NCBI RefSeq assembly: GCF_009671205.1
Contig: NZ_CP045309.1
Span: 3,782,001 to 3,846,000, forward strand
DNA: 64,000 bases
Direction of reading: 5' to 3'
Source: Micromonospora terminaliae
GTDB taxonomy: Bacteria > Actinomycetota > Actinomycetes > Mycobacteriales > Micromonosporaceae
The notes beneath the pieces were generated by a model, which was not told the DNA's origin, made no database searches, and saw only the letters and a program-made list of their open reading frames with translations. Within the stretch, counting starts at the first letter, position 1. Each line of letters opens with the position of its first letter. A program made the translations under genes and the position numbers. Positions 23,936 through 32,234 of this stretch are shown here, piece by piece.

Positions 23936-25072
23936 TCAGCGGCTCCACTGGCGGGCCAGGCGGGAGCCGAGCGCGCGCAGCCCCTCGGCCGGGCGGGCCA
24001 TCGCCGCCTCCACTCCCCCGCGCTCCTCGCCGCCGAAGTGCTCGACCAGGCTGTGCGCCTCGGTCACGCCGGCCGCGGCGGCCTCCCGCCGCCCGGTGCT
24101 CACCCGCCCGGCCAGCACCACGCAGGGCACCCCCCGGTCCCGGGCCGCCCCGGCCACGCCGGCGACCACCTTGCCGCGCAGCGACTGGTGGTCGAAGGAA
24201 CCCTCACCGGTGATCACCAGGTCGGCGGCGTCCAGCGCGGCGTCCAGGCCGATCGCCCGGGTGACCAGGCCGATGCCGGACTCGCACCGGCCGCCGAGCG
24301 CGAGGATCGCGGCGCCGAGGCCGCCGGCCGCGCCGCCGCCGGGCAGCGCGCCGAGCCCGGCCGGACAGCCCGGCAGAGCCCTCTCCAGCAGCCCCGCCCA
24401 GCGTTCCAGCGCGGCGTCGAGCAGCAGCACGTCCGCGCGGGTGGCGCCCTTCTGGGGGCCGTACACGTTGCTGGCGCCGTGCAGCCCGAGCAGCGGGTTG
24501 TCGACGTCGGTGGCGGCGACCAGCGGCACGCCGCGGAGCCGGGGCGCGCCGTCCAGCGCGTCCACCGCGGCGAGGGCCGCCCCGCCGTACGGCAGGGCCC
24601 GGCCGGCCTCGTCCAGCGCGGTCACCCCGAGCGGGGTGAGCAGGCCGGCGCCGCCGTCGTTGGTGGCCGAGCCGCCCAGGCCGACCACCACGGTCCGGGC
24701 GCCGGCCTCGACCGCGGCCGCGACCAGCAGGCCGAGCCCGTAGGAGGTGGTCGCCTTCGGGTCCCGCTCCGCGGGGGTGAGCAGGTGCAGCCCGCACGCC
24801 TGGGCGCTCTCGAGGTAGGCCACGCCGTCGTCGGTGAGCAGGATCTCACCGGCCGCCGGCCGGCCGAGGGGGTCGACGGTCGGCACCGGCAGCAGCCGGC
24901 CGCCGAGCGCCTCGGCGAGCACGGCCACGAAGCCGGGGCCACCGTCGGCCAGCGGCCGGAGCAGCAGCTCGTCGGCGGGGGCGACCTCCCGCCAGCCCTC
25001 GGCCACCGCGGCGGCCACCTCCTGGGCCGGCAGCGTGCCGGCGAACTTGTCCGGGCAGAGCAGCACGCGCAT
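23936..25072 (-). CDS. glxK: Glycerate kinase, GlxK family
   Basis: A 378-residue enzyme of the GckA/GlxK type that phosphorylates D-glycerate with ATP. It opens MRVLLCPDKFAGTLPAQEVA, with the conserved PDKFAGT, and has LADGGPGF, VGLGGSATNDGGAGLLTPLG and DLVITGEGSFDHQSLRGK, all family signatures. It would feed glycerate from glyoxylate or serine breakdown into glycolysis. ATG 25072 fits the family start. It is divergent from nadA, with about 70 nt between the two starts, and no clear operon partner. Confidence 0.92.
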   Translation of the reverse strand: MRVLLCPDKFAGTLPAQEVAAAVAEGWREVAPADELLLRPLADGGPGFVAVLAEALGGRLLPVPTVDPLGRPAAGEILLTDDGVAYLESAQACGLHLLTPAERDPKATTSYGLGLLVAAAVEAGARTVVVGLGGSATNDGGAGLLTPLGVTALDEAGRALPYGGAALAAVDALDGAPRLRGVPLVAATDVDNPLLGLHGASNVYGPQKGATRADVLLLDAALERWAGLLERALPGCPAGLGALPGGGAAGGLGAAILALGGRCESGIGLVTRAIGLDAALDAADLVITGEGSFDHQSLRGKVVAGVAGAARDRGVPCVVLAGRVSTGRREAAAAGVTEAHSLVEHFGGEERGGVEAAMARPAEGLRALGSRLARQWSR

Positions 25073-25140
25073 GCCGAGCAGTGTGGCAGGCCACATCCGT
25101 GGCGGCCGCGCGGCCGCCCGGCTGTGGGACCATGGGGGAC

Positions 25141-26316
25141 GTGACTTCGACCTGGGTTGAGCCCTCCAACACCGCCACTGCGCTGCTGCTTCTCGGCCGC
25201 GGCAGCGACCCCGCCACCGAGCGTGGCGTGGAGTGTCCGGGTGACCTCCCCGCGCCGAGCGACCCGGACCTGGTGGCCCGGGCGGCCGCGGCGAAGGCCG
25301 CGCTCGGCACGAAGGTCTTCGTGCTGGGCCACCACTACCAGCGCGACGAGGTGATCCAGTTCGCCGACGTGACGGGCGACTCGTTCAAGCTGGCCCGGGA
25401 GGCGGCGGCGCGCCCCGACGCGGAGTACATCGTCTTCTGCGGCGTGCACTTCATGGCCGAGAGCGCCGACATCCTCACCTCGGACCGCCAGAAGGTGATC
25501 CTGCCCGACCTCGCCGCCGGCTGCTCGATGGCCGACATGGCGGTCCTGTCGCAGGTCGAGACCGCCTGGGACGTGCTCACCGAGCTGGGCGTCGCCGCCG
25601 ACACGGTCCCGGTGACCTACATGAACTCCTCGGCGGACATCAAGGGCTTCGTCGGCCGGCACGGCGGCGTGGTCTGCACCTCGTCCAACGCGAAGCGGGC
25701 CCTGGACTGGGCGTTCGAGCAGGGGCAGAAGGTGCTCTTCCTCCCCGACCAGCACCTGGGCCGTAACACCGCCGTCCTGGAGATGGGCTTCTCGCTGGAC
25801 GACTGCGTGCTCTACGACCCGCACAAGCCGAACGGCGGCCTGACCCCGGAGCAGCTGCGGGACGCCAAGATGATCCTGTGGCGGGGGCACTGCTCGGTGC
25901 ACGGCCGCTTCACGCTCGACAGCGTCAACGACGTGCGCGAGCGGGTGCCGGGGGTCAACGTGCTGGTTCACCCGGAGTGCCGGCACGAGGTCGTCACGGC
26001 CGCCGACCAGGTGGGCTCGACCGAGTACATCATCAAGACCATCGAAGCGGCCCCGGCCGGCTCGGCGTGGGCGGTCGGCACCGAGCTGAACCTGGTCCGC
26101 CGGCTGGCGCTGGCCCACCCGGACAAGCAGATCATGTTCCTCGACCGGGCGGTCTGCTACTGCTCGACGATGAACCGGATCGACCTGCCGCACCTGGTCT
26201 GGGCGCTCGAAGAGCTGGTGGCGGGCCGCGTGGTCAACCAGATCACCGTGGACCCGGACACCGCCCGGCACGCGCGGGCCGCGCTGGACCAGATGCTCGC
26301 CCTCCCGGGCGCCTGA
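25141..26316 (+). CDS. nadA: Quinolinate synthase
   Basis: A 391-residue enzyme that condenses iminoaspartate with dihydroxyacetone phosphate to quinolinate, the NAD precursor, using a [4Fe-4S] cluster. The cluster ligands are the Cys of DLAAGCSMADMA, of HPECRHEV and of AVCYCSTMNRI. FVLGHHYQRDEVIQFAD and SSNAKRALDWAF are typical. It is the longer actinobacterial form. GTG 25141 fits a leaderless start, with GACCAT 7 nt upstream; ATG 25132 is an in-frame alternative. nadB and nadC are not in the window. Confidence 0.95.
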   Translation: MTSTWVEPSNTATALLLLGRGSDPATERGVECPGDLPAPSDPDLVARAAAAKAALGTKVFVLGHHYQRDEVIQFADVTGDSFKLAREAAARPDAEYIVFCGVHFMAESADILTSDRQKVILPDLAAGCSMADMAVLSQVETAWDVLTELGVAADTVPVTYMNSSADIKGFVGRHGGVVCTSSNAKRALDWAFEQGQKVLFLPDQHLGRNTAVLEMGFSLDDCVLYDPHKPNGGLTPEQLRDAKMILWRGHCSVHGRFTLDSVNDVRERVPGVNVLVHPECRHEVVTAADQVGSTEYIIKTIEAAPAGSAWAVGTELNLVRRLALAHPDKQIMFLDRAVCYCSTMNRIDLPHLVWALEELVAGRVVNQITVDPDTARHARAALDQMLALPGA

Positions 26317-26412
26317 TCACCCTCGGTCACGTCACTGGTACGGAAACGCACCGGAATCCCCGGTTCGTGCCCTCGCTGGTGATGTGACCGATTCCATTCT
26401 CGTCACGGAGGG

Positions 26413-26475
26413 CTATGCTGCCGGGGCGACGATGCACGCGGACCGTTTTGACCGGGCCGCCATTCGGGTAGCGAT
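26413..26475 (+). promoter_or_regulatory. Candidate murA promoters
   Basis: TATGCT at 26413-26418 is a good -10 hexamer. Closer to the gene, TTGACC (26448-26453) is followed after 15 nt by TAGCGA (26469-26474). Either would give a leader of roughly 50-110 nt before TTG 26531. Confidence 0.4.
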
Positions 26476-26530
26476 GCAGATCGTGCACCTGACTCATCTA
26501 CACGGCAGCACCAACGCGCTGGAGGTTGCG

Positions 26531-27886
26531 TTGACCGACGACGTCCTGGTCGTACACGGAGGCACTCCGCTCGAAGGGCGGATCCGCGTCCGCGGCGCGA
26601 AGAACCTCGTGTCCAAGGCGATGGTCGCCGCCCTGCTGGGCGACACCCCCAGCCGGCTGTTCGACGTGCCGCGGATCCGCGACGTGGAGGTCGTCCGCGG
26701 GCTGCTCGGCCTGCACGGCGTCAAGGTCAGCGACGGCGAGGAGGACGGCGAGCTGGTCTTCGACCCGTCCAACGTCGAGAGCGCCAGCACCGACCAGATC
26801 AACGTGCACGCCGGTTCCAGCCGCATCCCGATCCTGTTCTGCGGCCCGCTGCTGCACCGGCTCGGTCACGCCTTCATCCCCGACCTGGGCGGCTGCCACA
26901 TCGGTCCGCGCCCCATCGACTTCCACCTCCAGGCGCTGCGCGAGTTCGGCGCGACCGTGGACAAGACCCCGGAGGGCCTGCACCTCTCGGCGCCGAACGG
27001 GCTCCACGGCACCAAGTTCGCCCTGCCGTACCCGAGCGTCGGCGCCACCGAGCAGGTGCTGCTCACCGCCGTGATGGCCGAGGGCGTCACGGAGCTGCGC
27101 AACGCGGCCGTCGAACCCGAGATCATCGACCTCATCTGCGTGCTGCAGAAGATGGGTGCGATCATCAAGGTCCACACCGACCGGGTGATCGAGATCCAGG
27201 GTGTGAAGCGGCTCAGCGGCTACACCCACCGGCCGATCCCGGACCGGATCGAGGCGGCGAGCTGGGCGGCGGCCGCGCTGGCCACCCGGGGTCACGTCGA
27301 GGTCCTCGGCGCCCAGCAGGCCGACATGATGACCTTCCTGAACATCTTCCGCTCGGTCGGCGGCGAGTACGAGGTGACCGACCTCCGCCCGCCGCGCGGC
27401 GGACGGCCGGGCCAGGAGGGCGGCATCCGGTTCTGGCACCCGGGCGGTGAGTTGAACGCGGTGGCGCTGGAGACCGACGTGCACCCGGGGTTCATGACCG
27501 ACTGGCAGCAGCCGCTCGTGGTGGCGCTCACCCAGGCCCGCGGCCTGTCGATCGTCCACGAGACGGTCTACGAGCAGCGGCTCGGCTACACCGAGGCGCT
27601 GAACTCGATGGGCGCCAACATCCAGGTCTACCGGGACTGCCTGGGCGGCACGCCGTGCCGCTTCGGCCGGCGCAACTTCAAGCACTCCGCCGTGATCGCC
27701 GGCCCGAGCAAGCTGCACGCGGCCGACCTGGTGATCCCGGACCTGCGCGCCGGCTTCAGCCACCTCATCGCGGCGCTGGCCGCCGAGGGCACCTCCCGGG
27801 TCTACGGCGTCGACCTGATCAACCGGGGCTACGAGGACTTCGAGGCCAAGCTCGCCGACCTGGGCGCGCACGTCGAGCGCCCCTGA
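26531..27886 (+). CDS. murA: UDP-N-acetylglucosamine 1-carboxyvinyltransferase
   Basis: A 451-residue enzyme that adds enolpyruvate to UDP-GlcNAc, the first committed step of peptidoglycan synthesis. The PEP-binding Cys is present in DLGGCHIGPRPIDFH, so this is the fosfomycin-sensitive Cys type rather than the Asp type of mycobacteria. VRGAKNLVSKAMVAALL, PSVGATEQVLL and HPGFMTDWQQPLVVALTQA are family signatures. The TTG at 26531 has GGAGG 5 nt upstream and begins at the family's usual N-terminus (TDDVLVVHGGTPLEG); the open frame extends upstream to 26384 without support. The gene stands alone. Confidence 0.93.
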   Translation: MTDDVLVVHGGTPLEGRIRVRGAKNLVSKAMVAALLGDTPSRLFDVPRIRDVEVVRGLLGLHGVKVSDGEEDGELVFDPSNVESASTDQINVHAGSSRIPILFCGPLLHRLGHAFIPDLGGCHIGPRPIDFHLQALREFGATVDKTPEGLHLSAPNGLHGTKFALPYPSVGATEQVLLTAVMAEGVTELRNAAVEPEIIDLICVLQKMGAIIKVHTDRVIEIQGVKRLSGYTHRPIPDRIEAASWAAAALATRGHVEVLGAQQADMMTFLNIFRSVGGEYEVTDLRPPRGGRPGQEGGIRFWHPGGELNAVALETDVHPGFMTDWQQPLVVALTQARGLSIVHETVYEQRLGYTEALNSMGANIQVYRDCLGGTPCRFGRRNFKHSAVIAGPSKLHAADLVIPDLRAGFSHLIAALAAEGTSRVYGVDLINRGYEDFEAKLADLGAHVERP

Positions 27887-27903
27887 CGGCAGACGTTCGC
27901 GTC

Positions 27904-27938
27904 GACCGCCCCAGCTCGGCGCGTCCCACGTCACACCG
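27904..27938 (+). repeat. Post-gene repeat, copy 3 (partial)
   Basis: Seventeen bases after the murA stop, GACCGCCCCAGCTCGGCGCG continues into TCCCACGTCACACCG. It keeps the AGCTCGGCGCGTC core of copy 1 but has lost the right arm. Confidence 0.4.
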
Positions 27939-27989
27939 CTGCTTCCGCGCCCGGTGCACCGCGATGTGCACCGGGCGCGGCTGTTTGGC

Positions 27990-28004
27990 TACCCTTGCCG
28001 CGTG
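27990..28004 (+). promoter_or_regulatory. Leaderless promoter of the DUF3043 gene
   Basis: TACCCT at 27990-27995 is 6 nt before GTG 28002, with no Shine-Dalgarno sequence, which also decides the start codon against the upstream in-frame ATG region at 27954. Confidence 0.6.
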
Positions 28005-28601
28005 CCGTCGCTGTTTCGCCGTAAGCCCACCGACCTCGTCGAGGAGTCCGTCACCCCGGTGACGACCGACGAGGCGTCCGCCGCTGTCCGCGCCCGGGGC
28101 TACACGCCCGCCAAGGGGCGTGAGACCCCGAAGCGCCCGGCCGCCGGCCGGCGGCCCGCGGGGCCGGCGAAGCCGCTGACCAAGGAGGAGGCCCGCGAGC
28201 AGCGCCGCGCGGCGCGCGCCGAGTCGGCGGCCGAGTTCCGGCGCGAGGGCGGCCCCCGCGACCGGGGGCCCGAGCGGCTGCTGGCGCGCAACGTGGTCGA
28301 CTCCCGGCGCACGGTGGGCACCTGGTTCTTCGGCGGGGCGCTGATCGTGCTGCTCGGCTCCAACCAGGCCATGCCGCCGATCGTCCGGCTGCTGTCGAAC
28401 GTGCTGTGGGGCGCGCTGGCGCTCGGCGTCGTGATCGACTCGGTGCTGATCGCGCGGAAGATCAAGAAGCTGGTCCGCGAGCGCTTCCCGAAGAGCACCG
28501 AGCGGCTCGGCTCGCTCTACTTCTACGCGATCATGCGGTCGATCACGTTCCGCAAGATGCGTGCCCCGGCGCCGCGGGTCAACATCGGCGACAAGGTCTG
28601 A
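28002..28601 (+). CDS. DUF3043 membrane protein
   Basis: A 199-residue protein with a long basic cytoplasmic N-terminus (residues 1 to about 100, rich in Lys, Arg and Ala, containing RNVVDSRRTVG-like sequence at its end) and two membrane helices near residues 108-126 and 130-150. A basic C-terminal part follows (KIKKLVRERFPKSTERLGSLYFYAIMRSITFRKMR). This layout is characteristic of the DUF3043 family found across actinobacteria; its function is unknown. It is transcribed alone after murA and ends in the fourth copy of the post-gene repeat and a terminator. Confidence 0.85.
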   Translation: MPSLFRRKPTDLVEESVTPVTTDEASAAVRARGYTPAKGRETPKRPAAGRRPAGPAKPLTKEEAREQRRAARAESAAEFRREGGPRDRGPERLLARNVVDSRRTVGTWFFGGALIVLLGSNQAMPPIVRLLSNVLWGALALGVVIDSVLIARKIKKLVRERFPKSTERLGSLYFYAIMRSITFRKMRAPAPRVNIGDKV

Positions 28602-28613
28602 CCGGGCTCGCCC

Positions 28614-28653
28614 GGACCGCTGGGCGCGTCTGACGCCGAGCCGCGACCTGGCG
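28614..28653 (+). repeat. Post-gene repeat, copy 4
   Basis: Twelve bases after the DUF3043 stop, GGGCGCGTCTGACGCCGAGC and the following CGCGACCTGG match copy 1 closely, including GGCGCGTCTGACGCC. It leads straight into the terminator hairpin. Confidence 0.5.
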
Positions 28654-28690
28654 CCGGCCCCTTCCCGCCCCGGCGGGGAGGGGCCGGCGC
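28651..28690. terminator. Bidirectional terminator between DUF3043 and azlD
   Basis: GCGCCGGCCCCTTCCCGCC (28651-28669) pairs with GGCGGGGAGGGGCCGGCGC (28672-28690) over 19 positions, with one G-T type mismatch. It separates the convergent genes. Confidence 0.75.
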
Positions 28691-28695
28691 CGTCG

Positions 28696-29004
28696 TCAGG
28701 CCACCCCGAGCAGGCGCAGCAGCGCCGTGGTGCCCGCCGCGGCGACCACGACCAGCACGAAGGGCGCGCGGCGCCAGGCGAGCACCAGGCCGACCAGCAC
28801 CCCGGTGGGCCGGGCGTAGCCGGCGAAGCCGCCGGCCTCGGTCAGCGCCGCGGTGGCGGCGAGCGCGGCCAGCAGCGCCGCGGCGGCCACCGGCAGCAGG
28901 TGGCGGGACCACTCGGGCAGTTCCAGCCGGTCGCGCAGCAGCACCCCGGCGACGCGGAAGCCGTAGGTGCCGGCGGCCAGGGCGAGGATCACCGCGATCA
29001 GCAT
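28696..29004 (-). CDS. azlD: AzlD-family branched-chain amino acid exporter subunit
   Basis: A 102-residue membrane protein with four hydrophobic segments and the AzlD pattern AGTYGFRVAGVLLRDRLELP near the N-terminus. With AzlC it forms an exporter; in Bacillus AzlCD gives resistance to 4-azaleucine. The ATG overlaps the end of azlC by 7 nt, so the two are co-translated. The XRE-cupin regulator upstream of azlC is the likely controller. Confidence 0.88.
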   Translation of the reverse strand: MLIAVILALAAGTYGFRVAGVLLRDRLELPEWSRHLLPVAAAALLAALAATAALTEAGGFAGYARPTGVLVGLVLAWRRAPFVLVVVAAAGTTALLRLLGVA

Positions 29005-29813
29005 GACGCCTCCCCGGCCCGCACGACCCGCGCCTCGTCGCCGCCCGCCGGCCCAGCGCCGCCCGTCCGCCCGCCGACCGGACCGTCCGGTGCGGCGCCA
29101 GGATCGGCGGGGGTGGCCACGCGATCGTCCGGTGCGGCGGCCGGCCGGCGGCGGGCCAGCAGGGGCAGGACCAGCGCGGCGAGCGCGAGCAGCACCGGCA
29201 GCCCGGCCGGCAGCAACGGGGTGGCCAGCACGGCCAGCGCGGCGCCGGTGAGCGCCACCCGGCGGGTCTCCCGGTCGCGCAGGCTGGGCAGGAGCAGGGC
29301 GGCCAGCCCGGCCGGGAAGGCGGCGTCGAGCCCCAGGGCGCCCGGATCGCCGACGGCGCCGCCGGCCAGCACGCCGAGGGCGGTACCGGTGTTCCAGGCA
29401 AGGAAGAGCAGCACCGCGGCGAGCCAGAACGCCCGCCGCCGCCCCGGGCCGGCCGGACGGGCCAGCGCGAACGCGGTCGCCTCGTCGGTCATCAGGTGGC
29501 TGCCGAGCAGTCGCTGCCACCGCCGGACGCCCAGGGCGCCGCCGAGGGCCAGGCCGAACGGCAGGTGCCGGGCGTTGAGCAGCAGCCCGGCGAGGACCGC
29601 GGCGAGGGGGCTGCCGGCCGCGATCAGGCCCACGGCCATGAACTGGGCCCCGCCCGCGTAGAGCAGCAGCGACATGGTCAGGGTCGCCCAGGCGGGCAGG
29701 CCGGCGGCCACCGCCACGGCGCCGAACGAGGCGCCCACGGCGACCATCGCCGCGCCGATGGCCGCGACGTCCCGGAGAATCCGGCCGTCGCCCGTTCGAT
29801 ATGCCGTACGCAT
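28998..29813 (-). CDS. azlC: AzlC-family branched-chain amino acid exporter subunit
   Basis: A 271-residue integral membrane protein with the AzlC N-terminal signature SFGAVAVAAGLPAWATLTMS and LLYAGGAQFMAVG, and later SHLMTDEATAFAL. About seven hydrophobic segments are visible. An internal Pro/Ala-rich stretch near residues 225-265 makes this protein longer at the C-terminus than the usual 230 residues. The start is uncertain: ATG 29813, ATG 29819 and GTG 29837 are in frame. GTG 29837 lies inside the operator palindrome and ATG 29819 overlaps a GATAAT box (29823-29818), so 29813 is preferred. Confidence 0.85.
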   Translation of the reverse strand: MRTAYRTGDGRILRDVAAIGAAMVAVGASFGAVAVAAGLPAWATLTMSLLLYAGGAQFMAVGLIAAGSPLAAVLAGLLLNARHLPFGLALGGALGVRRWQRLLGSHLMTDEATAFALARPAGPGRRRAFWLAAVLLFLAWNTGTALGVLAGGAVGDPGALGLDAAFPAGLAALLLPSLRDRETRRVALTGAALAVLATPLLPAGLPVLLALAALVLPLLARRRPAAAPDDRVATPADPGAAPDGPVGGRTGGAGPAGGDEARVVRAGEASC

Positions 29814-29824
29814 GTCCATTATCC

Positions 29825-29879
29825 TGAACACGAACACCTGTGTTCGTCAAACCGAACAAACAGACCACTGGAGCGAACA
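29825..29879. promoter_or_regulatory. Operator region shared by azlC and the XRE gene
   Basis: CGAACAC-CT-GTGTTCG (29831-29846) is a perfect palindrome. The half-site CGAACA recurs at 29853-29858 and 29874-29879, spaced 22 and 21 nt from each other on the same strand, that is, two helical turns apart. A GATAAT box for azlC lies at 29823-29818. The arrangement suggests binding by the adjacent XRE regulator. Confidence 0.6.
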
Positions 29880-30440
29880 ATGGCCATCGACCCCGCTCCC
29901 CCGCTCGCCACCATCGCGGCCGCCCTGCGGCGCGAGCGTGACCGGACGGGCCTGTCGCTGACCGAGCTGGCCCGCCGCGCCGGCATCGCCAAGTCGACCC
30001 TGTCCCAGCTGGAGTCCGGGGCCGGCAATCCCAGCGTGGAGACCCTCTGGGCCCTCGGGGTGGCGCTCGGCGTGCCGTTCAGCCGCCTGGTCGAACCGCC
30101 CGTCGCCACCGTGCGGGTGGTCCGGGCCGGCGAGGGGCCGCGGATCCGCTCCGAGCACGCGGACTTCTCGGCCACCCTGCTCGCCGCCGGCGCCCCGCAC
30201 ACCCGGCGCGACGTCTACGTCATGGAGCTGGAACCCGGGGCCGTACGGCTCGCCGAGGCACACACCCCGCGCAGCGTCGAGCACGTCGTGGTCGCGGCCG
30301 GCCGGATGCGCGTCGGTCCCGAGACCGACCCGGTCGAGCTGGGACCGGGCGACTACGCCACGTTCCCCGGCGACACCCCGCACCGGTACGAGGCACTGGC
30401 CCCCGGCACCTTCGCCGTGCTCGTGATGGAGCACCCGTGA
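29880..30440 (+). CDS. XRE-family regulator with C-terminal cupin domain
   Basis: A 186-residue regulator. Residues about 12-66 are an XRE helix-turn-helix (GLSLTELARRAGIAKSTLSQLESGAGNPS), and residues 110-180 form a small cupin barrel (EHVVVAAGRMRVGPETDPVELGPGDYATFPGDTPH). Such proteins sense a small ligand in the cupin and control a neighbouring gene. Here the neighbour is the divergent azlC, so branched-chain amino acids or their analogues are a reasonable guess. The ATG at 29880 has GGAG 6-7 nt upstream; it lies next to a third CGAACA half-site, which hints at autoregulation. Confidence 0.9.
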   Translation: MAIDPAPPLATIAAALRRERDRTGLSLTELARRAGIAKSTLSQLESGAGNPSVETLWALGVALGVPFSRLVEPPVATVRVVRAGEGPRIRSEHADFSATLLAAGAPHTRRDVYVMELEPGAVRLAEAHTPRSVEHVVVAAGRMRVGPETDPVELGPGDYATFPGDTPHRYEALAPGTFAVLVMEHP

Positions 30441-30450
30441 GGGCGGACGC

Positions 30451-31419
30451 TCAGCCCACCTCGGCCGGGGCGCGGTAGAGCCGGGCCACGACCTCCTCGA
30501 TGTCCGGCTCCACGATCGAGATGTCCCGCAGCGTGGCCAGGCCGGCCAGCCCGGCCACCACCTCGGCGACGCTCGCCGACTCCAGCGCGAAGACCAGCCG
30601 GCGCCCGTCCGCCTCGACCCGCTGCACGGGCGCGCCCGGCAGCACCGGCGGCGCGGGCAGCGCGGCGTCCAGCTCGGCGACGACCATCCGGCGGGAGCCG
30701 TACCGGTTGTGCAGCTCGGCGATCGACCCGTCGTGCACCACCCGCCCGTGGTCGATGACCACCAGCCGCCGGCAGAGCCGCTCGATGTCGGCCAGGTCGT
30801 GGGTGGTGAGCACCAGGGTGGTGTCGCCGGCCCGGCCCAGCTCCGCCAGGAAGCCGCGGACCGCCTGCTTGCTGACCACGTCCAGCCCGATGGTCGGCTC
30901 GTCCAGGAAGAGCACCTCGGGTCCGTGCAGCAGGGCGGCGGTCAGCTCGCCCCGCATCCGCTGGCCCAGGGAGAGCTGCCGGACCGGGGTGTCCAGGAAC
31001 TCGTCCAGGTCGAGCAGGCTCCGGCAGCGGGCCAGCCGGGCCGCGTGCTCGCCCGGCGGCACCCGGTAGACGTGCCGCAGCAGCGCGAACGAGTCCCGCA
31101 GCGGCAGGTCCCACCAGAGCTGCGAGCGCTGCCCGAAGACCACGCCGATGCGCAGCGCCAGCCGGGTCCGGTCGGCCACCGGCCGCAGCCCGCAGACCCG
31201 GGCGTGTCCCGCCGAGGGCATCAGCACGCCGGTGAGCATCTTCAACGTGGTCGACTTGCCGGCGCCGTTCGGGCCGATGTAGCCGAGCATCTCGCCCCGC
31301 TCCACCCGCAGGTCCACCCCGTCGACCGCGGTGACCGTCCGCTTCTCCCGGCGCAGCCGCCCGGCCTTCACCCGCACGGTGAACTCCTTGCGCAGCCCGT
31401 CCATCTCGATGACGCTCAT
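30451..31419 (-). CDS. ABC-2 exporter ATPase subunit (viologen-exporter-like family)
   Basis: A 322-residue ATPase. Walker A is GPNGAGKSTTLKML near residue 54, the signature is LSLGQRMRGELTAALL and Walker B is VLFLDEPTIGLD. The H-loop His is in LTTHDLADIE. The C-terminal 80 residues form an extra domain typical of the COG4586 exporter ATPases. Together with the two permeases downstream in the map it forms an ABC-2 exporter; relatives export viologens, antibiotics or polymers. Its ATG overlaps the end of the first permease gene by 4 nt. The exported molecule cannot be predicted. Confidence 0.9.
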   Translation of the reverse strand: MSVIEMDGLRKEFTVRVKAGRLRREKRTVTAVDGVDLRVERGEMLGYIGPNGAGKSTTLKMLTGVLMPSAGHARVCGLRPVADRTRLALRIGVVFGQRSQLWWDLPLRDSFALLRHVYRVPPGEHAARLARCRSLLDLDEFLDTPVRQLSLGQRMRGELTAALLHGPEVLFLDEPTIGLDVVSKQAVRGFLAELGRAGDTTLVLTTHDLADIERLCRRLVVIDHGRVVHDGSIAELHNRYGSRRMVVAELDAALPAPPVLPGAPVQRVEADGRRLVFALESASVAEVVAGLAGLATLRDISIVEPDIEEVVARLYRAPAEVG

Positions 31420-32234
31420 GACCCCGTACTCCGGTAGTGGCGGATCCCCACGCGCCAGGCCAGGGCGGCGACCCCCGCGGCGACCAGCGCCACGCCCGGC
31501 GAGGCCCAGCCCACCCAGCCCGGCAGGCCCAGCGGGTCGGCCCGGCCCAGCAGCGCCAGCGCCGGGTGGTAGCTGACGAAGGCGAAACCCATCCCGTACG
31601 CGAACAGCGCGCGGAACCAGCCGCCGTAGACGGTGACCGGGTACGAGGTGAAGTCGCGCCCGCCGTAGGTGACCGAGTTCGCCAGCTCTCCCGAGTCGAT
31701 CCAGTAGAACGACACCGTCGCCGTGGTGACGAAGACCGCGGCGAAGAAGACCACGGCGGCCGGCGGGGCGACCAGCGCCAGCGCGACCCGGCCCGGCGTC
31801 CAGTCGATGCCGGCCGAGGCGAGCGCGAACACGAGCACGGCCAGCCCGAAGACCGCCCGGGAGACCTTGCGCAGCGGCAGGTCCATGAGCAGCAACTGGG
31901 GCAGCGCGGCCAGCGGCCGGACCAGCACGGCGTCGAAGAGGCCGGTACGGACGTACCGGGGCAGCCGCTCGATGTTGCCGACCAGCAGGTCGGCGGTGGC
32001 GAACGCGGACGACGAGAGGCCGACGACCACCAGCGTCTCGCGGAGCGTGAACCCGCCCAGCTCCCGGGTGACGCCGAACAGCACCAGCACGGTCAGCACG
32101 TCGAAGACGGTGGCGCCCATGTTCCCCACCAGGTCCACGACGAACGAGGTCCGGTACGCCGCCTGCGACCGCGCCTGCGCCCCGAGCAGCGCCCGGTACG
32201 CCCGCAGCGCCCCGGGCGCGCCGGGCTCAGCCAC
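31416..32234 (-). CDS. ABC-2 type permease (DUF990-like) 1
   Basis: A 272-residue permease with six hydrophobic segments, beginning at SFVVDLVGNMGATVFDVLTVLVLFGVT. It has the DUF990/ABC2_membrane_6 layout, including a GLFDAVLVRPL motif in the loop after the third helix. Its start overlaps the upstream permease by 8 nt (32227-32234) and its stop overlaps the ATPase start by 4 nt, so three genes are translated as one unit. It should form a heterodimeric channel with the second permease. Confidence 0.88.
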   Translation of the reverse strand: MAEPGAPGALRAYRALLGAQARSQAAYRTSFVVDLVGNMGATVFDVLTVLVLFGVTRELGGFTLRETLVVVGLSSSAFATADLLVGNIERLPRYVRTGLFDAVLVRPLAALPQLLLMDLPLRKVSRAVFGLAVLVFALASAGIDWTPGRVALALVAPPAAVVFFAAVFVTTATVSFYWIDSGELANSVTYGGRDFTSYPVTVYGGWFRALFAYGMGFAFVSYHPALALLGRADPLGLPGWVGWASPGVALVAAGVAALAWRVGIRHYRSTGS

